From the NCBI RefSeq assembly GCF_001051995.2, contig NZ_CP014646.1, positions 930,001 to 994,000 on the forward strand: a stretch of 64,000 nt of DNA. The letters are read 5' to 3'. The translations under genes and the position numbers were made by a program. Positions 7,946 through 18,699 of the stretch are shown in pieces (the stretch's first letter is position 1; every line of letters begins with the position of its first letter). This stretch comes from Thauera humireducens. Lineage in GTDB: Bacteria > Pseudomonadota > Gammaproteobacteria > Burkholderiales > Rhodocyclaceae. The notes beneath the pieces were generated by a model, which ran no database searches, was not told the origin of the DNA, and worked only from the letters and a program-made list of their open reading frames with translations.

Positions 7946-9064
7946 TCAGGCGGCGGTGTTCTTCTTGCCCACGTTGCCAAGCGCCTTTTCGGCCAGCTCG
8001 AGCACGTCATCGGCCGCCAGGTGCTCGTACCGCTTCAGCATGGCAAGCGTCTTGTGTCCGCTGATCATGGCGGCCTGGGCCAAGTTGGCGCCGTTACGGA
8101 TAACCTTCGTCACCCCGGTGTGCCTCGTGGTGTGAATGACGACGCGGTGCAGCGGGTCTTTGCTGTCATCCAGACCGGCGCGGGCGCGCACTGTCTGCCA
8201 CGTGGTGTCCACGTTCTTCGGGCGCTCCGGGCGCTTGGGGTCATAGAAAACGAAGTCGCTGCCCAGCGGACGCACCTTGGCGAATGCGGCCAATTCGGCG
8301 CGCACTTCTGCCACCAGCGGCAATGCACGCGGGCTGCCGTTCTTCGTCTTGCCCAGGATCGCGAACCCTCGCGCCAGGTCGACGTCGCGCCATTGCAGGT
8401 TCAGCAGTTCAGATTTTCTGGCGGCGGTGGTGAGGAGCATCAGCACGAAAAGGTGCATGCCTTCCCACGTCGCGTCCTTCGCAGCTTCCAGCAGGCGGGT
8501 TTCTTCGTCAGGCGTAAGGATGCGCTGCCGTCCGGGGCCTTCTTTCAGGCGCTTGACCTTGCCGCCCTTCATGGGGTGGCTGTCGATTACGCCATGTTGT
8601 AGCGCGAAGCTCAGGACGGCCGACAGAGCGGCCTGATATCGGTTGATCGTTGCGGGGGTGAGTGGCTTGTCTGTCGGCTTGCTGCCAGCGGCGCCACGTC
8701 GGTGTGCGCGCCTGGTGCGCAGAGTCAGCACGCATCCGTTGATGTCGCCGTGGGTCAGCTCGGCAATCGGCCGGTCGCCCAGCTGGTCGCGCCAGAACTC
8801 GAGGTGCGCGGGCGATGCGTACTTGCATACGCCGGCATGCACGAAGTCCTCGATCAGGTCTGCGAGTGTCTTGCCACGTGGGCGTGCGGTGCGCTCGAGC
8901 GCGGCATCGGTTTCATTGTTGCGCAGCCAGTCCTGCGCCTCGCGCTTCGTCGCGAAAACCTTTGATCTGCTGGCGAACCCAGCGCGGCGGATGTGCGCAC
9001 GGTAGTCGGTGACGGTCTTGCCGGTCGCCTTGTCCGTCCGCTTCCTTTCGACAATGGAACCCAT
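7946..9064 (-). CDS. int: Tyrosine recombinase (phage integrase)
   Basis: This 372-aa site-specific recombinase is of the P4/lambda integrase class. An N-terminal arm-binding-like part (residues about 1-60) leads into a SAM-like core-binding domain (about 65-170). The catalytic domain shows Arg216 in TAARKSEL, the H-x-x-R box (His311, Arg314 in HTTRH), His337 in ISGHKTL and the nucleophile Tyr346 in MLKRY, so all expected residues are present. AGGAGG lies 9 bases before the ATG at 9064. It is the gene closest to the host minE gene, as expected for an integrase beside its attachment site, and should catalyse integration and excision of the element. Confidence 0.93.
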   Translation of the reverse strand: MGSIVERKRTDKATGKTVTDYRAHIRRAGFASRSKVFATKREAQDWLRNNETDAALERTARPRGKTLADLIEDFVHAGVCKYASPAHLEFWRDQLGDRPIAELTHGDINGCVLTLRTRRAHRRGAAGSKPTDKPLTPATINRYQAALSAVLSFALQHGVIDSHPMKGGKVKRLKEGPGRQRILTPDEETRLLEAAKDATWEGMHLFVLMLLTTAARKSELLNLQWRDVDLARGFAILGKTKNGSPRALPLVAEVRAELAAFAKVRPLGSDFVFYDPKRPERPKNVDTTWQTVRARAGLDDSKDPLHRVVIHTTRHTGVTKVIRNGANLAQAAMISGHKTLAMLKRYEHLAADDVLELAEKALGNVGKKNTAA

Positions 9065-9272
9065 TTTCCCTGCCTCCTCTGATCAACTACGCACCGCACT
9101 ACGCACGGCGCGCTAAGTTGTTGAGGATTATAGGGTGTCAAAAGTTTTTAAGTCCGCTATGGTTACCAATTTCATCACCCGGGCAGGGTGTGCGCTACAG
9201 CGCCATGGGGGTGATCACAGGCGCGGCAGGCAGCACCGCCGATCGCCGCACTGGCGATCGGGCAAAGGAGGT
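9065..9272. other. Element/host junction between integrase and minE
   Basis: This 208-bp gap separates the last phage gene from the end of minE, and one attachment site should lie here. An AT-richer segment (about 9113-9176) is unlike the surrounding GC-rich DNA. No tRNA was recognised. The core cannot be defined because the other element end is outside the window. A hairpin at 9239-9261 belongs to the minE side. Confidence 0.45.
9239..9261 (-). terminator. Hairpin after minE
   Basis: A perfect 9-bp stem (CCGATCGCC / GGCGATCGG) with loop GCACT begins 11 bases past the minE stop. It lacks a T-run on the minus strand, so it may be a weak terminator or a 3'-end stabiliser. Confidence 0.45.
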
Positions 9273-9533
9273 TCAGCGCGGCTGCTCAGGCAGCACGATG
9301 TTGACCTCGAGCACCTCGTAGTTGTCCTGTTTCTCGAGCTGGACCTTGATGTCTTCCGGATTCACCGCGACGTACTTCGAGATCACCTCGATCAGCTCAC
9401 GCTGAAGGGCAGGCAGGAAGTCGGCGGTTGGTGTGCCGCCCGCGCGTTCGTGGGCGATCAGCAGCGACAGGCGGTTCTTGGCGATCTCCGCGGTCTTCTT
9501 CTTCTCGCCGAACAGTTTGGAAAGGAAGGACAT
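9273..9533 (-). CDS. minE: Cell division topological specificity factor MinE
   Basis: This 86-aa protein drives pole-to-pole oscillation of MinCD by stimulating MinD ATPase. The N-terminal membrane-targeting helix ([20 protein letters not shown]) precedes the anti-MinCD helix ([12 protein letters not shown]). The C-terminal dimerisation beta domain contains [20 protein letters not shown] and [10 protein letters not shown]. Its length is normal for the family. It is the last gene of minC-minD-minE and starts 1 bp after the minD stop. The prophage lies just downstream. Confidence 0.97.
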   Translation of the reverse strand: MSFLSKLFGEKKKTAEIAKNRLSLLIAHERAGGTPTADFLPALQRELIEVISKYVAVNPEDIKVQLEKQDNYEVLEVNIVLPEQPR

Positions 9534-9534
9534 T

Positions 9535-10347
9535 TCACTTCCCTCCGAACAGGCGCTTGATCAGCCCCGGCTTCTCGTAGGAAACGAAACGCAGCGGGCG
9601 CTCCTCGCCGAGGAAGCGCGACACCACGTCGCCGTAGGCTTCGGCCACGTCCGTGCCCTTGAGGTGGATCGCGGGCGTTCCCTGGTTGGAGGCATGCAGC
9701 ACGGATTCCGACTCGGGGATCACGCCGATCAGCGGCACGCGCAGCAACTCCTGCACGTCCTTGTAGGACAACATCTCGCCGTCCTCGACGCGCTTGGGCG
9801 AATAGCGGGTGATCAGCAGGTGTTCCTTGACCGGCTCGCCGCCTTCGCGCGCGCGCTTCGACTTGCTCTGCAGGATGCCGAGGATGCGGTCGGAGTCACG
9901 CACCGAGGATACTTCGGGATTGGTCGCCACGATGGCCTCGTCGGCGAAGGTCAGCGCCATCACGGCGCCACGCTCGATGCCTGCGGGCGAGTCGCACACC
10001 ACGTAGTCGAAGCCCATGTGCTGCAGTTCTTCGAGCACTTTCTCGACGCCTTCCTCGGTCAGCGCGTCCTTGTCGCGGGTCTGCGAGGCGGGGAGGATGA
10101 AGAGGTTCTCGCAGTGCCTGTCCTTGATCAGGGCCTGGTTCAGGCGCGCCTCACCATTCACGACGTTGACGAGGTCATACACCACGCGGCGCTCGCAACC
10201 CATGATGAGGTCGAGATTTCGCAGGCCGACGTCGAAGTCGATCACCGCAGTCTTGAAGCCGCGCAGGGCGAGGCCGGATGCGAATGCGGCGCTGGTGGTG
10301 GTCTTGCCCACACCGCCCTTGCCTGACGTTACGACGATGACTTTCAC
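9535..10347 (-). CDS. minD: Septum site-determining ATPase MinD
   Basis: This 270-aa ParA-family ATPase binds membrane as an ATP dimer and recruits MinC. It shows the deviant Walker A KGGVGKTT (about residues 10-17), the switch segment [13 protein letters not shown], and a C-terminal amphipathic membrane-targeting helix ([12 protein letters not shown]). The start codon is GTG (10347) with AAGGGG upstream. The gene lies 32 bp after minC and 1 bp before minE, so the three are one operon. Confidence 0.97.
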   Translation of the reverse strand: MKVIVVTSGKGGVGKTTTSAAFASGLALRGFKTAVIDFDVGLRNLDLIMGCERRVVYDLVNVVNGEARLNQALIKDRHCENLFILPASQTRDKDALTEEGVEKVLEELQHMGFDYVVCDSPAGIERGAVMALTFADEAIVATNPEVSSVRDSDRILGILQSKSKRAREGGEPVKEHLLITRYSPKRVEDGEMLSYKDVQELLRVPLIGVIPESESVLHASNQGTPAIHLKGTDVAEAYGDVVSRFLGEERPLRFVSYEKPGLIKRLFGGK

Positions 10348-10379
10348 GGTTTCCCCTTGTTCGTGCTGTGTGGCCGCGC

Positions 10380-11162
10380 TCAGGCGAGCGGCAGCGGTTC
10401 GATGTTGAGTGTATGGTCGGCGCCCGTCAGACGCACCTGGGCCGCCCGTCCGGCAACCGTCTCGGGAATTCCGCGTTCGAAGGTGCGGAACACGCCGGCG
10501 ATGGAAACGAGTTCCGGCCCGAAGTTGCTGGCGATGATGCGGGCACGCTCATCGCCGTTTGCACCCGCGATGGCGCGGCCACGCATCGGGCCATAGCAGT
10601 GGATGCTGCCGTCGGCGATGACTTCGGCGCCGGGGCTCACGCCCCCGATCAGCACCAGGTCGGCGCCGCGCGCATAGATCTGCTGGCCCGAGCGCAGCGG
10701 GCGGTCCACGAACAGGGTCGGCTGGATGCCTTGGGGGGGCGCAGTCGGCGCAGGCGCGGGGGCTTGGCTGGCCGCGGGTGCCGGCGCCGGGGCAGGGGCA
10801 GGGGCCTGGGGGGCCTGCGCTGCCGGCCGCTCACGAAGCGCGGCTGCGTCGAGTTCGGCGAAGCCGGCACGACGTGCCGACTCGGCATGCTCGGCTGGCA
10901 GGCTGAACACGCCGATGGGCTGCAGGCGGTAACGGCGCAGCAGGGAGTTCAGGCCCGCCCAGTCGATTGTCGCGGGAACCTCACGCAGACCCGAAAAATC
11001 GAGGACGACGGCTTCGCCGTTGAAGAAGTCGGGCATGCCGCCGAGCATCTTGTGCAGGGCGTCCGCCAGGGCGGGCGGTTCGGTGGCTTGCAGCATGGCG
11101 ACGGTCGCACCGAGCGTGGTGTTGCGGAACTCGATCGGACGGACGGGCGCGGAAGCGGACAT
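10380..11162 (-). CDS. minC: Septum site-determining protein MinC
   Basis: MinC inhibits FtsZ ring assembly away from midcell. Residues about 1-105 are the FtsZ-inhibiting N-domain. A long Ala/Pro linker (repeated APAP, about residues 115-150) follows, longer than in many homologues. The C-terminal beta-helix carries the MinD-binding RSGQQIYARGADLVLIG, HCYGPMRGRA and FGPELVSIAG. I place the start at the ATG at 11162 (260 aa); an in-frame TTG at 11186 would add eight residues. It is the first gene of the min operon. Confidence 0.94.
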   Translation of the reverse strand: MSASAPVRPIEFRNTTLGATVAMLQATEPPALADALHKMLGGMPDFFNGEAVVLDFSGLREVPATIDWAGLNSLLRRYRLQPIGVFSLPAEHAESARRAGFAELDAAALRERPAAQAPQAPAPAPAPAPAASQAPAPAPTAPPQGIQPTLFVDRPLRSGQQIYARGADLVLIGGVSPGAEVIADGSIHCYGPMRGRAIAGANGDERARIIASNFGPELVSIAGVFRTFERGIPETVAGRAAQVRLTGADHTLNIEPLPLA

Positions 11163-11228
11163 GGACGGAAGCTTCTTCAAAATCAAGGGAGTGTACTGAC
11201 GCGCGTGCGATGGAGCAAGGGAGCAGAC

Positions 11229-12089
11229 TCAGTGCAGGGTGCGCGGCTGGAATAGTGCATCGACATCAGCGGCGTCGAAGCGGTAGGTGTGGTTCGACAC
11301 GTCGTCGTGCACCACGATTTCGCCGTGCTCGGCAAGGATCGCGCGGACTTCATCCTCGCCCAGGCTGCGCAGCATGGTGGCGACCTTCTCGGGGTCGGCC
11401 GGCCAGTCATGGGTGACGGCGCGGGGTTCGAACAGGCGCACGTTCTCCTCGGCAAACAGGCGGCGCAGGATCTCCTGCGGTTCGAGGCCGAGCAGTTCGT
11501 CGTTGCGCACGGTGTTCGCGAGTTGTTGCACGCGCGACCAGCCGTCGAGATCCCTGGCGTCCGCGCCTGGCAGCTTCTGCACGAAGAGTGCCGCTGCAGC
11601 GTGTTCGGTGGCCGCGAGCCACAGCCCGGCCGGTTGCTGTTCGGACTGTTCGAGGTAGTGCTCGAAGCACGCCGCAATGCTGTCGCCCTCGAGCGGCACC
11701 AGGCTCTGGTAGGGCTGGTCCATGCCCTCGACGTCGAGCGAGAGCTGCAGTCGCCCGTCGCCGACGAGGTCACCAAGCGAGTCGCCAGTCAGCACGCCTT
11801 CGGCCTTGGCATAGCCGCGCAGGTTAAGCGCTTCGCTGCAGTCGATCACCAGCAGGCTGACCGGGCCGTGTCCCGAGACCTGGAAGGTGAGCCGTCCGGG
11901 CTGCTTGAGGTTGCCGGCGATGACGGCGGACACCGCGCTCATCTCGCCAAGGAGGCGGGCGACGGCTTCGGGGTAGGCGCGTCCGTGCTGCATGGCCTGC
12001 CATACATCGGTCAGGCGGACGACTGCACCGCGGATGTCGAGGTCTTCCAGCAGGAAGCGCTGGACGTAGCTGGCGGGAGAGGTGCTCAT
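11229..12089 (-). CDS. hslO: Hsp33-family chaperone lacking the zinc/redox cysteines
   Basis: This 286-aa protein aligns well with Hsp33 along its whole length: the N-terminal core ([40 protein letters not shown]), the linker helices, and a C-terminal module ending [14 protein letters not shown]. In canonical Hsp33 the C-terminal module holds CxC and CxxC, which bind zinc and switch on holdase activity when oxidised. Here those positions read DWPAD (about residue 228) and HDDVSNH (about 261). The only cysteines are Cys84 and Cys141, both in the core. Redox activation by zinc release therefore cannot operate as in E. coli; the protein may be constitutively active or respond to another signal. 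Its ATG overlaps the stop of the upstream reductase gene (ATGA). Family call is firm; consequence inferred. Confidence 0.88.
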   Translation of the reverse strand: MSTSPASYVQRFLLEDLDIRGAVVRLTDVWQAMQHGRAYPEAVARLLGEMSAVSAVIAGNLKQPGRLTFQVSGHGPVSLLVIDCSEALNLRGYAKAEGVLTGDSLGDLVGDGRLQLSLDVEGMDQPYQSLVPLEGDSIAACFEHYLEQSEQQPAGLWLAATEHAAAALFVQKLPGADARDLDGWSRVQQLANTVRNDELLGLEPQEILRRLFAEENVRLFEPRAVTHDWPADPEKVATMLRSLGEDEVRAILAEHGEIVVHDDVSNHTYRFDAADVDALFQPRTLH

Positions 12090-12463
12090 GGATTCTGCTC
12101 CGTCGGGGCCGCGCCCTTGAGCGCGGCGGTAAAGGCGTCGGGGTCGAAGCCGACGAGCAGGGCGCCAGCGCCGCAATCGACGACGGGGCGGCGAATGAGG
12201 CTGGGCTGGGCCTGCATCAGGGCGATGGCATCAGCCTCGCCGGCGATGGCCTGCTGCTCGGGCGCGAGCTTGCGCCAGGTGGTGCCGCGCTTGTTGAGCA
12301 GGGCTTCCCAGCCGCTGCGGGCACACCAGCGCGCAAGCGTTTCGGCGTCGATGCCGGCCTTCTTGTAATCGTGGAAATCGTAGGCCACGCCGGCATCGTC
12401 AAGCCAGGCAAAGGCCTTCTTCATGGTGTCGCAGTTCTTGATGCCGTAGATCACCGGGCGCAT
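12086..12463 (-). CDS. ArsC/Spx-family reductase (YffB-like)
   Basis: This 125-aa thioredoxin-fold protein of the ArsC/Spx superfamily carries [16 protein letters not shown], with one N-terminal Cys (KNCDT), and the family's conserved middle ([12 protein letters not shown], then [15 protein letters not shown]). The later RRPVVD arginine motif is also present. It resembles E. coli YffB, whose substrate is uncertain; a glutathione-dependent thiol reductase is proposed for the family. GGAGG precedes the ATG at 12463. It is co-translated with the Hsp33 homologue, so the pair may form a thiol/oxidative-stress unit. Confidence 0.88.
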   Translation of the reverse strand: MRPVIYGIKNCDTMKKAFAWLDDAGVAYDFHDYKKAGIDAETLARWCARSGWEALLNKRGTTWRKLAPEQQAIAGEADAIALMQAQPSLIRRPVVDCGAGALLVGFDPDAFTAALKGAAPTEQNP

Positions 12464-12480
12464 GTCAGGTCCTCCGCTGC

Positions 12481-14835
<2,355 letters not shown>

Positions 14836-14992
14836 GGTGACGGTGCGTAGGGGGTGAAACGAAGGGCGGGATGGTGCAGCAAGCCGCCCCGTGCGACAAG
14901 TCCTGCGGTTCCGGCCGCGACACGCCGCAGGGCGCCTTCAGGACGTGGCGTCGATGCGGAAAGCAGCGCCAGAACAGGTCCGGCGCGATGAT

Positions 14993-15841
14993 TCAGAGCG
15001 CGACGAGCGTCTGCCGTCCCCACCAGCTCTCGCCCGGCGCGAGTCGGACCGGCTGCTGCGCGGCCGCTGCTTCGACGCACAGCATGTGGCGGAAAGCGTC
15101 GTCGGGCAGGTCGACGATGGCCTTGCTGCGCTCGATCCAGGGGTTCCACACGACCACGTCGGGAAAGCCCTCGGCATTGATGCCCAGGCTGCGGTCGTAC
15201 TCGCGCAGTAACACCGGCCGCTGAACGTCGTGATAGACGCGATCCGCCTCGCCCTCGATCAGCAGTACGTCGCCGCTGTCGCGCTTGATGCGGTTGGCGT
15301 CGGTCTTGTCGCGGAAGCTGAAGCCATGCAGGCCTTCGAGGCGCGATTCCTCGACCTCGCGCACGGCGAGATAGGTGTGCAGCGCCGCGGTGAACTCGAG
15401 ATCGCCATCGCCGGTGTTGGTGACCTCGAACTCGAGATCGAGCCGGCTCTCTTCGAGCAGGATGCTGAGTTCGGCCGAGAATGCGTGCGGCCACAGCGTG
15501 CGCGTGGCCTCGTCATCGACCAGGCCCAGGGTGACGAGGGCGTAATCCTTGCTGCCGCGCTCGGTCAGCACCGACCAGTCGCGGGTGCGGGCGAAACCGT
15601 GTGCGGGCAGCGCGCCGAGATCGGCGAACTGGGGGAAGCAGACGGGGATGCCGCCGCGGATCGGTGTCTTGCGGTCGAGCACGGCGTTCGGGCTGAGGTA
15701 GAGCCGGTCTGTGCCGCCCGGTGGCGTCCAGGACAGGACCTGGCCGCCGAACAGGCTCACGACGGCCGAGGCGCCATTTCGGGTGCCGAGGCGCAGCGCG
15801 GGGAGGCCGCGGAAGTCGATGCGTTCAATGCCTGCGGTCAT
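14993..15841 (-). CDS. D-hexose-6-phosphate mutarotase (YeaD-like)
   Basis: This 282-aa aldose-epimerase-fold protein interconverts alpha and beta anomers of hexose-6-phosphates such as glucose-6-phosphate. It shows TPIRGGIPVCFPQF, LPAHGFARTRDW (catalytic His region), LHTYLAVREVEESRLEGL, and VVVWNPWIERSKAIVDLPDD with the conserved Glu/Asp residues near the C-terminus. The start is the ATG at 15841; the longer open frame upstream is antisense/out-of-frame DNA of the next gene. It ends 5 bp from the Pat-like gene and is probably co-transcribed with it. Confidence 0.9.
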   Translation of the reverse strand: MTAGIERIDFRGLPALRLGTRNGASAVVSLFGGQVLSWTPPGGTDRLYLSPNAVLDRKTPIRGGIPVCFPQFADLGALPAHGFARTRDWSVLTERGSKDYALVTLGLVDDEATRTLWPHAFSAELSILLEESRLDLEFEVTNTGDGDLEFTAALHTYLAVREVEESRLEGLHGFSFRDKTDANRIKRDSGDVLLIEGEADRVYHDVQRPVLLREYDRSLGINAEGFPDVVVWNPWIERSKAIVDLPDDAFRHMLCVEAAAAQQPVRLAPGESWWGRQTLVAL

Positions 15842-15846
15842 CGCGC

Positions 15847-18534
15847 TCAGTCCTGCAGCGGCAACACGCCGAGTTTGACGGTGTTGTCTTCCGGGTCGTT
15901 GCTGAGGACGAAGCCGAGCTTCTGCACGAACTTGAGCATGCGCTCGTTGCTCGAGAGGAACACGCCGTTCATGTAGGCGATGCCGCGGCTGCGCGCGGTC
16001 TCGATCAGCACGCCCATGAGCTTGCGCGCCAGCCCGCGGTGCTGCCAGTCGTCCGCCACCACCACCGCGAACTCGCATGACTCGCCGTCCGGGTTCACCG
16101 CGTAGCGGCACACGCCGATTTCCTTCTCCTTGCCGTCGACCTCGAGCGTGGCGAGGAACGCCATCTCCCGGTCGTAGTCGATTTGCGTCAGGCGCGCGAC
16201 CATGGCCGGCGGTAGTTCGCGCATCGTGTTCATGAAGCGGTAGTACTTGGTCTCCGGCGACAGGCCACGCACGAACTCGATCTCGAGTTCGGCATCCTCC
16301 GGCTTGATCGGGCGGATGGTCACCACCGTTCCGTCGGGCACGATCCAGGTCTGGGTCAGGTGCGAGGGATAAGGATGGATCGCCATGTGGTCGTAGCGAT
16401 CGGCCGTCGGCGACACGTTGTCGACAACGATGCTCGCGTCGACCGCCACCGCGCCGTTCTCGTCGACGATCAGCGGGTTGATCTCGAGCCCGGTGATCCA
16501 CGGCAGCTCGCAGGCCATCTCGGACACGCGCAGCAGGACCAGTTCCAGCGCATTCATGTCCACCGCGGGCAGGTTGCGGAATTCGCCCAGGCGGGTGGCG
16601 ATCCGCGTCGAACGGATCATGTCCTTGACCAGGAAGCTGTTGAGCGGCGGAAGGGCGACGGCGATGTCACGGTTGTCGGCGACCTGGTTGCCGCCCTCGC
16701 CGAAGGTGATGACCGGGCCGAACACCGGATCGCGCTTGACGCCGACCACCAGCTCGCGGCCATTGCGCTTCTGGATCATGGGCTCGATGGCGATGCCATT
16801 GATCACCGCGTCGGGCTGCACGCGCTTCACCTCGTCCAGGATCTCCTGGTAGGTCGAACGCACCGCGGCCAGGCTGCGGATGTTGAGGCGCACGCCGCCA
16901 ACATCGGACTTGTGCTCGATGTTGGGCGAGTCGATCTTCATCACCACCGGCAGGCCGATCTCGGCGGACAGCACCATGGCTTCGGCGGCCGATCGCGCGA
17001 CCACGGTCTGCGCGATGGGAATGCGGAAGGCCGCCAGCAGCGCCTTCGATTCCATCTCGTTGAGCTTCTTGCGACGCTCCGACAAGGCCATCTCGATCAC
17101 GAGCCGCGCGCTTTCGATCGAAGGCGGCGAAAGGTGGGATAGCGAGGAGGGCGTCTGCATCAGCAGCTTCTGGTTCTGGTAGTAGGCCGAGATGTGGCTG
17201 AAGAGCTCGACCGCCGGCTCGGGTGTGCGGAAATGCGGGATGCCCGCGGCGCTGAACTTGTGGCGCGACTCGGTGACGAGCTCCTCGCCCATCCAGCAGG
17301 CCACGACCGGCTTGTCGGCGGTCTTCTCGAGCTCGATGACGGCGTCGGCGACGGCGGTGGGGTTGGTCATGCCCTGCGGGGTCAGCATGACCAGCACACC
17401 GTCCACGTTCGGGCCTTCGAGAACGGCCTTCAGTGCCTTGCCGTAGCGTTCCGAGTCGGCGTCGCCGAGGATGTCGACCGGATTGCCGCGCGACCAGTTG
17501 ACCGGCAGCGCGGCGTTGAGCTTCTCCATTGTGCCTTCGGAGAAGTCGGCCAATGGAATTCCGATGTCGGATGCGCGATCGGCAGCCATCACGCCGGGCC
17601 CGCCACCGTTGGTGATGATCGCGAGGCGATTGCCGCGGGGACGGAAGTGCGAGAACAGCGCATTCGCGGCGGCGAAGAGCTGACCGATGTTGTAGAGGCG
17701 GATGACGCCTGCTCGGCGCAGCGCGGCGTCGAATACGGCATCGTCACCGATCGGCGCGGCCGAATGCGAGAGGATCGCCTTCGAGGCCTCCGGGTGGCGG
17801 CCGGCCTTGATCAGCAGCACGGGCTTGACCCGCGCGGCGCCCCGCAGCGCGCTCATGAAACGGCGGGCGTCGCGGATGCCTTCGACGTAGAGGAAGATGC
17901 TCTCGGTGCGCGGGTCCGAGATCATGTACTCGAGCACCTCGCCGAAGTCGATATCGGAGGACGAGCCCAGCGACACCACCGCGGAGAAGCCGACGTTGTT
18001 GGGCTTGGCCCAGTCGAGAATGGCGGCGCACAGCGCGCCCGACTGCGAGATCAGGCCGATGCTGCCCTTGAGCGCCGTGGCATGGGCAAAGGTGGCGTTC
18101 AGGCCGAGTTGCGGGCGCATGATGCCCAGGCAGTTCGGACCGAGCAGCCGGATGCGGTGACGATGCGCGGCGTCGATCACCTGGCGCTCGAGCAGGGCGC
18201 CGCGCGGGCCGGCCTCGGAGAACCCGGCCGACAACAGGATGGCGGCCTTCACGCCCGCCCGGCCACAGCTGTCCATGATGGCCGGCGCCTTTTCGGCACG
18301 GACGGCGATCACCACCAGGTCGAGGCGCTGCGGGACGTCCTCGACGGACTTGTAGCAGGCGACGCCGTGAACCGATTCATGCTTGGGGTTGATGGCGAAC
18401 AGCTTGCCCTTGAAGCCCGCGTTGAGCATGTTGCGCATGAGCACGTCGCCCAGCGAGCTCTCGCGTTCGCTGGCACCGATGATCCCGACCGAGCGCGGCT
18501 CAAGGAGCGGAGTGAGATAGTGCTTGTCTTTCAT
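15847..18534 (-). CDS. Acyl-CoA synthetase (NDP-forming) / GNAT lysine acetyltransferase, Pat (YfiQ) type
   Basis: This 895-aa fusion begins with a CoA-binding Rossmann domain (SVGIIGASERESSLGDVLMR), then succinyl-CoA-ligase-like domains (LGPNCLGIMRP, GLISQSGALCAAILDWA). An ATP-grasp domain follows (about residues 485-700: VVMKIDSPNIEHKSDVGGVR). The C-terminal GNAT domain (about 730-890) has the acetyl-CoA loop DWQHRGLARKLM. Proteins of this architecture acetylate acetyl-CoA synthetase and other enzymes on lysine, shutting down acetate activation. Whether the ligase half is active is uncertain: the segment SHSAAPIGDDAVFDAA aligns with the usual SHTGALAGSD region. A consensus -10 lies about 75 bp upstream. 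Confidence 0.9.
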   Translation of the reverse strand: MKDKHYLTPLLEPRSVGIIGASERESSLGDVLMRNMLNAGFKGKLFAINPKHESVHGVACYKSVEDVPQRLDLVVIAVRAEKAPAIMDSCGRAGVKAAILLSAGFSEAGPRGALLERQVIDAAHRHRIRLLGPNCLGIMRPQLGLNATFAHATALKGSIGLISQSGALCAAILDWAKPNNVGFSAVVSLGSSSDIDFGEVLEYMISDPRTESIFLYVEGIRDARRFMSALRGAARVKPVLLIKAGRHPEASKAILSHSAAPIGDDAVFDAALRRAGVIRLYNIGQLFAAANALFSHFRPRGNRLAIITNGGGPGVMAADRASDIGIPLADFSEGTMEKLNAALPVNWSRGNPVDILGDADSERYGKALKAVLEGPNVDGVLVMLTPQGMTNPTAVADAVIELEKTADKPVVACWMGEELVTESRHKFSAAGIPHFRTPEPAVELFSHISAYYQNQKLLMQTPSSLSHLSPPSIESARLVIEMALSERRKKLNEMESKALLAAFRIPIAQTVVARSAAEAMVLSAEIGLPVVMKIDSPNIEHKSDVGGVRLNIRSLAAVRSTYQEILDEVKRVQPDAVINGIAIEPMIQKRNGRELVVGVKRDPVFGPVITFGEGGNQVADNRDIAVALPPLNSFLVKDMIRSTRIATRLGEFRNLPAVDMNALELVLLRVSEMACELPWITGLEINPLIVDENGAVAVDASIVVDNVSPTADRYDHMAIHPYPSHLTQTWIVPDGTVVTIRPIKPEDAELEIEFVRGLSPETKYYRFMNTMRELPPAMVARLTQIDYDREMAFLATLEVDGKEKEIGVCRYAVNPDGESCEFAVVVADDWQHRGLARKLMGVLIETARSRGIAYMNGVFLSSNERMLKFVQKLGFVLSNDPEDNTVKLGVLPLQD

Positions 18535-18607
18535 GGCGGCAACCCGAATGAGTAGATGATCTGGTCTTGCGACGATCTCGCCTGCGGAGGCCAGAACTTA
18601 TCCGCAG

Positions 18608-18613
18608 ATTATA
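18608..18613 (-). promoter_or_regulatory. TATAAT -10 box before the Pat-type gene
   Basis: A perfect TATAAT on the minus strand lies 74 bases before the ATG at 18534, within the gap to the histidine kinase gene. No convincing -35 is seen at the usual spacing. Confidence 0.4.
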
Positions 18614-18699
18614 CTGCAGTGCACAATAACGTAGGCGGCTCGGCACATCGGTGTTTCCCCTAGTGCGCACCGCTTGCTCGAACAGGGTAGCGCCCATGA

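Noticed and set aside
17194..18555. Plus-strand 453-codon frame opposite the Pat-type gene
   Set aside because: Antisense shadow; composition is low in hydrophobic core patterns and no motif is seen.
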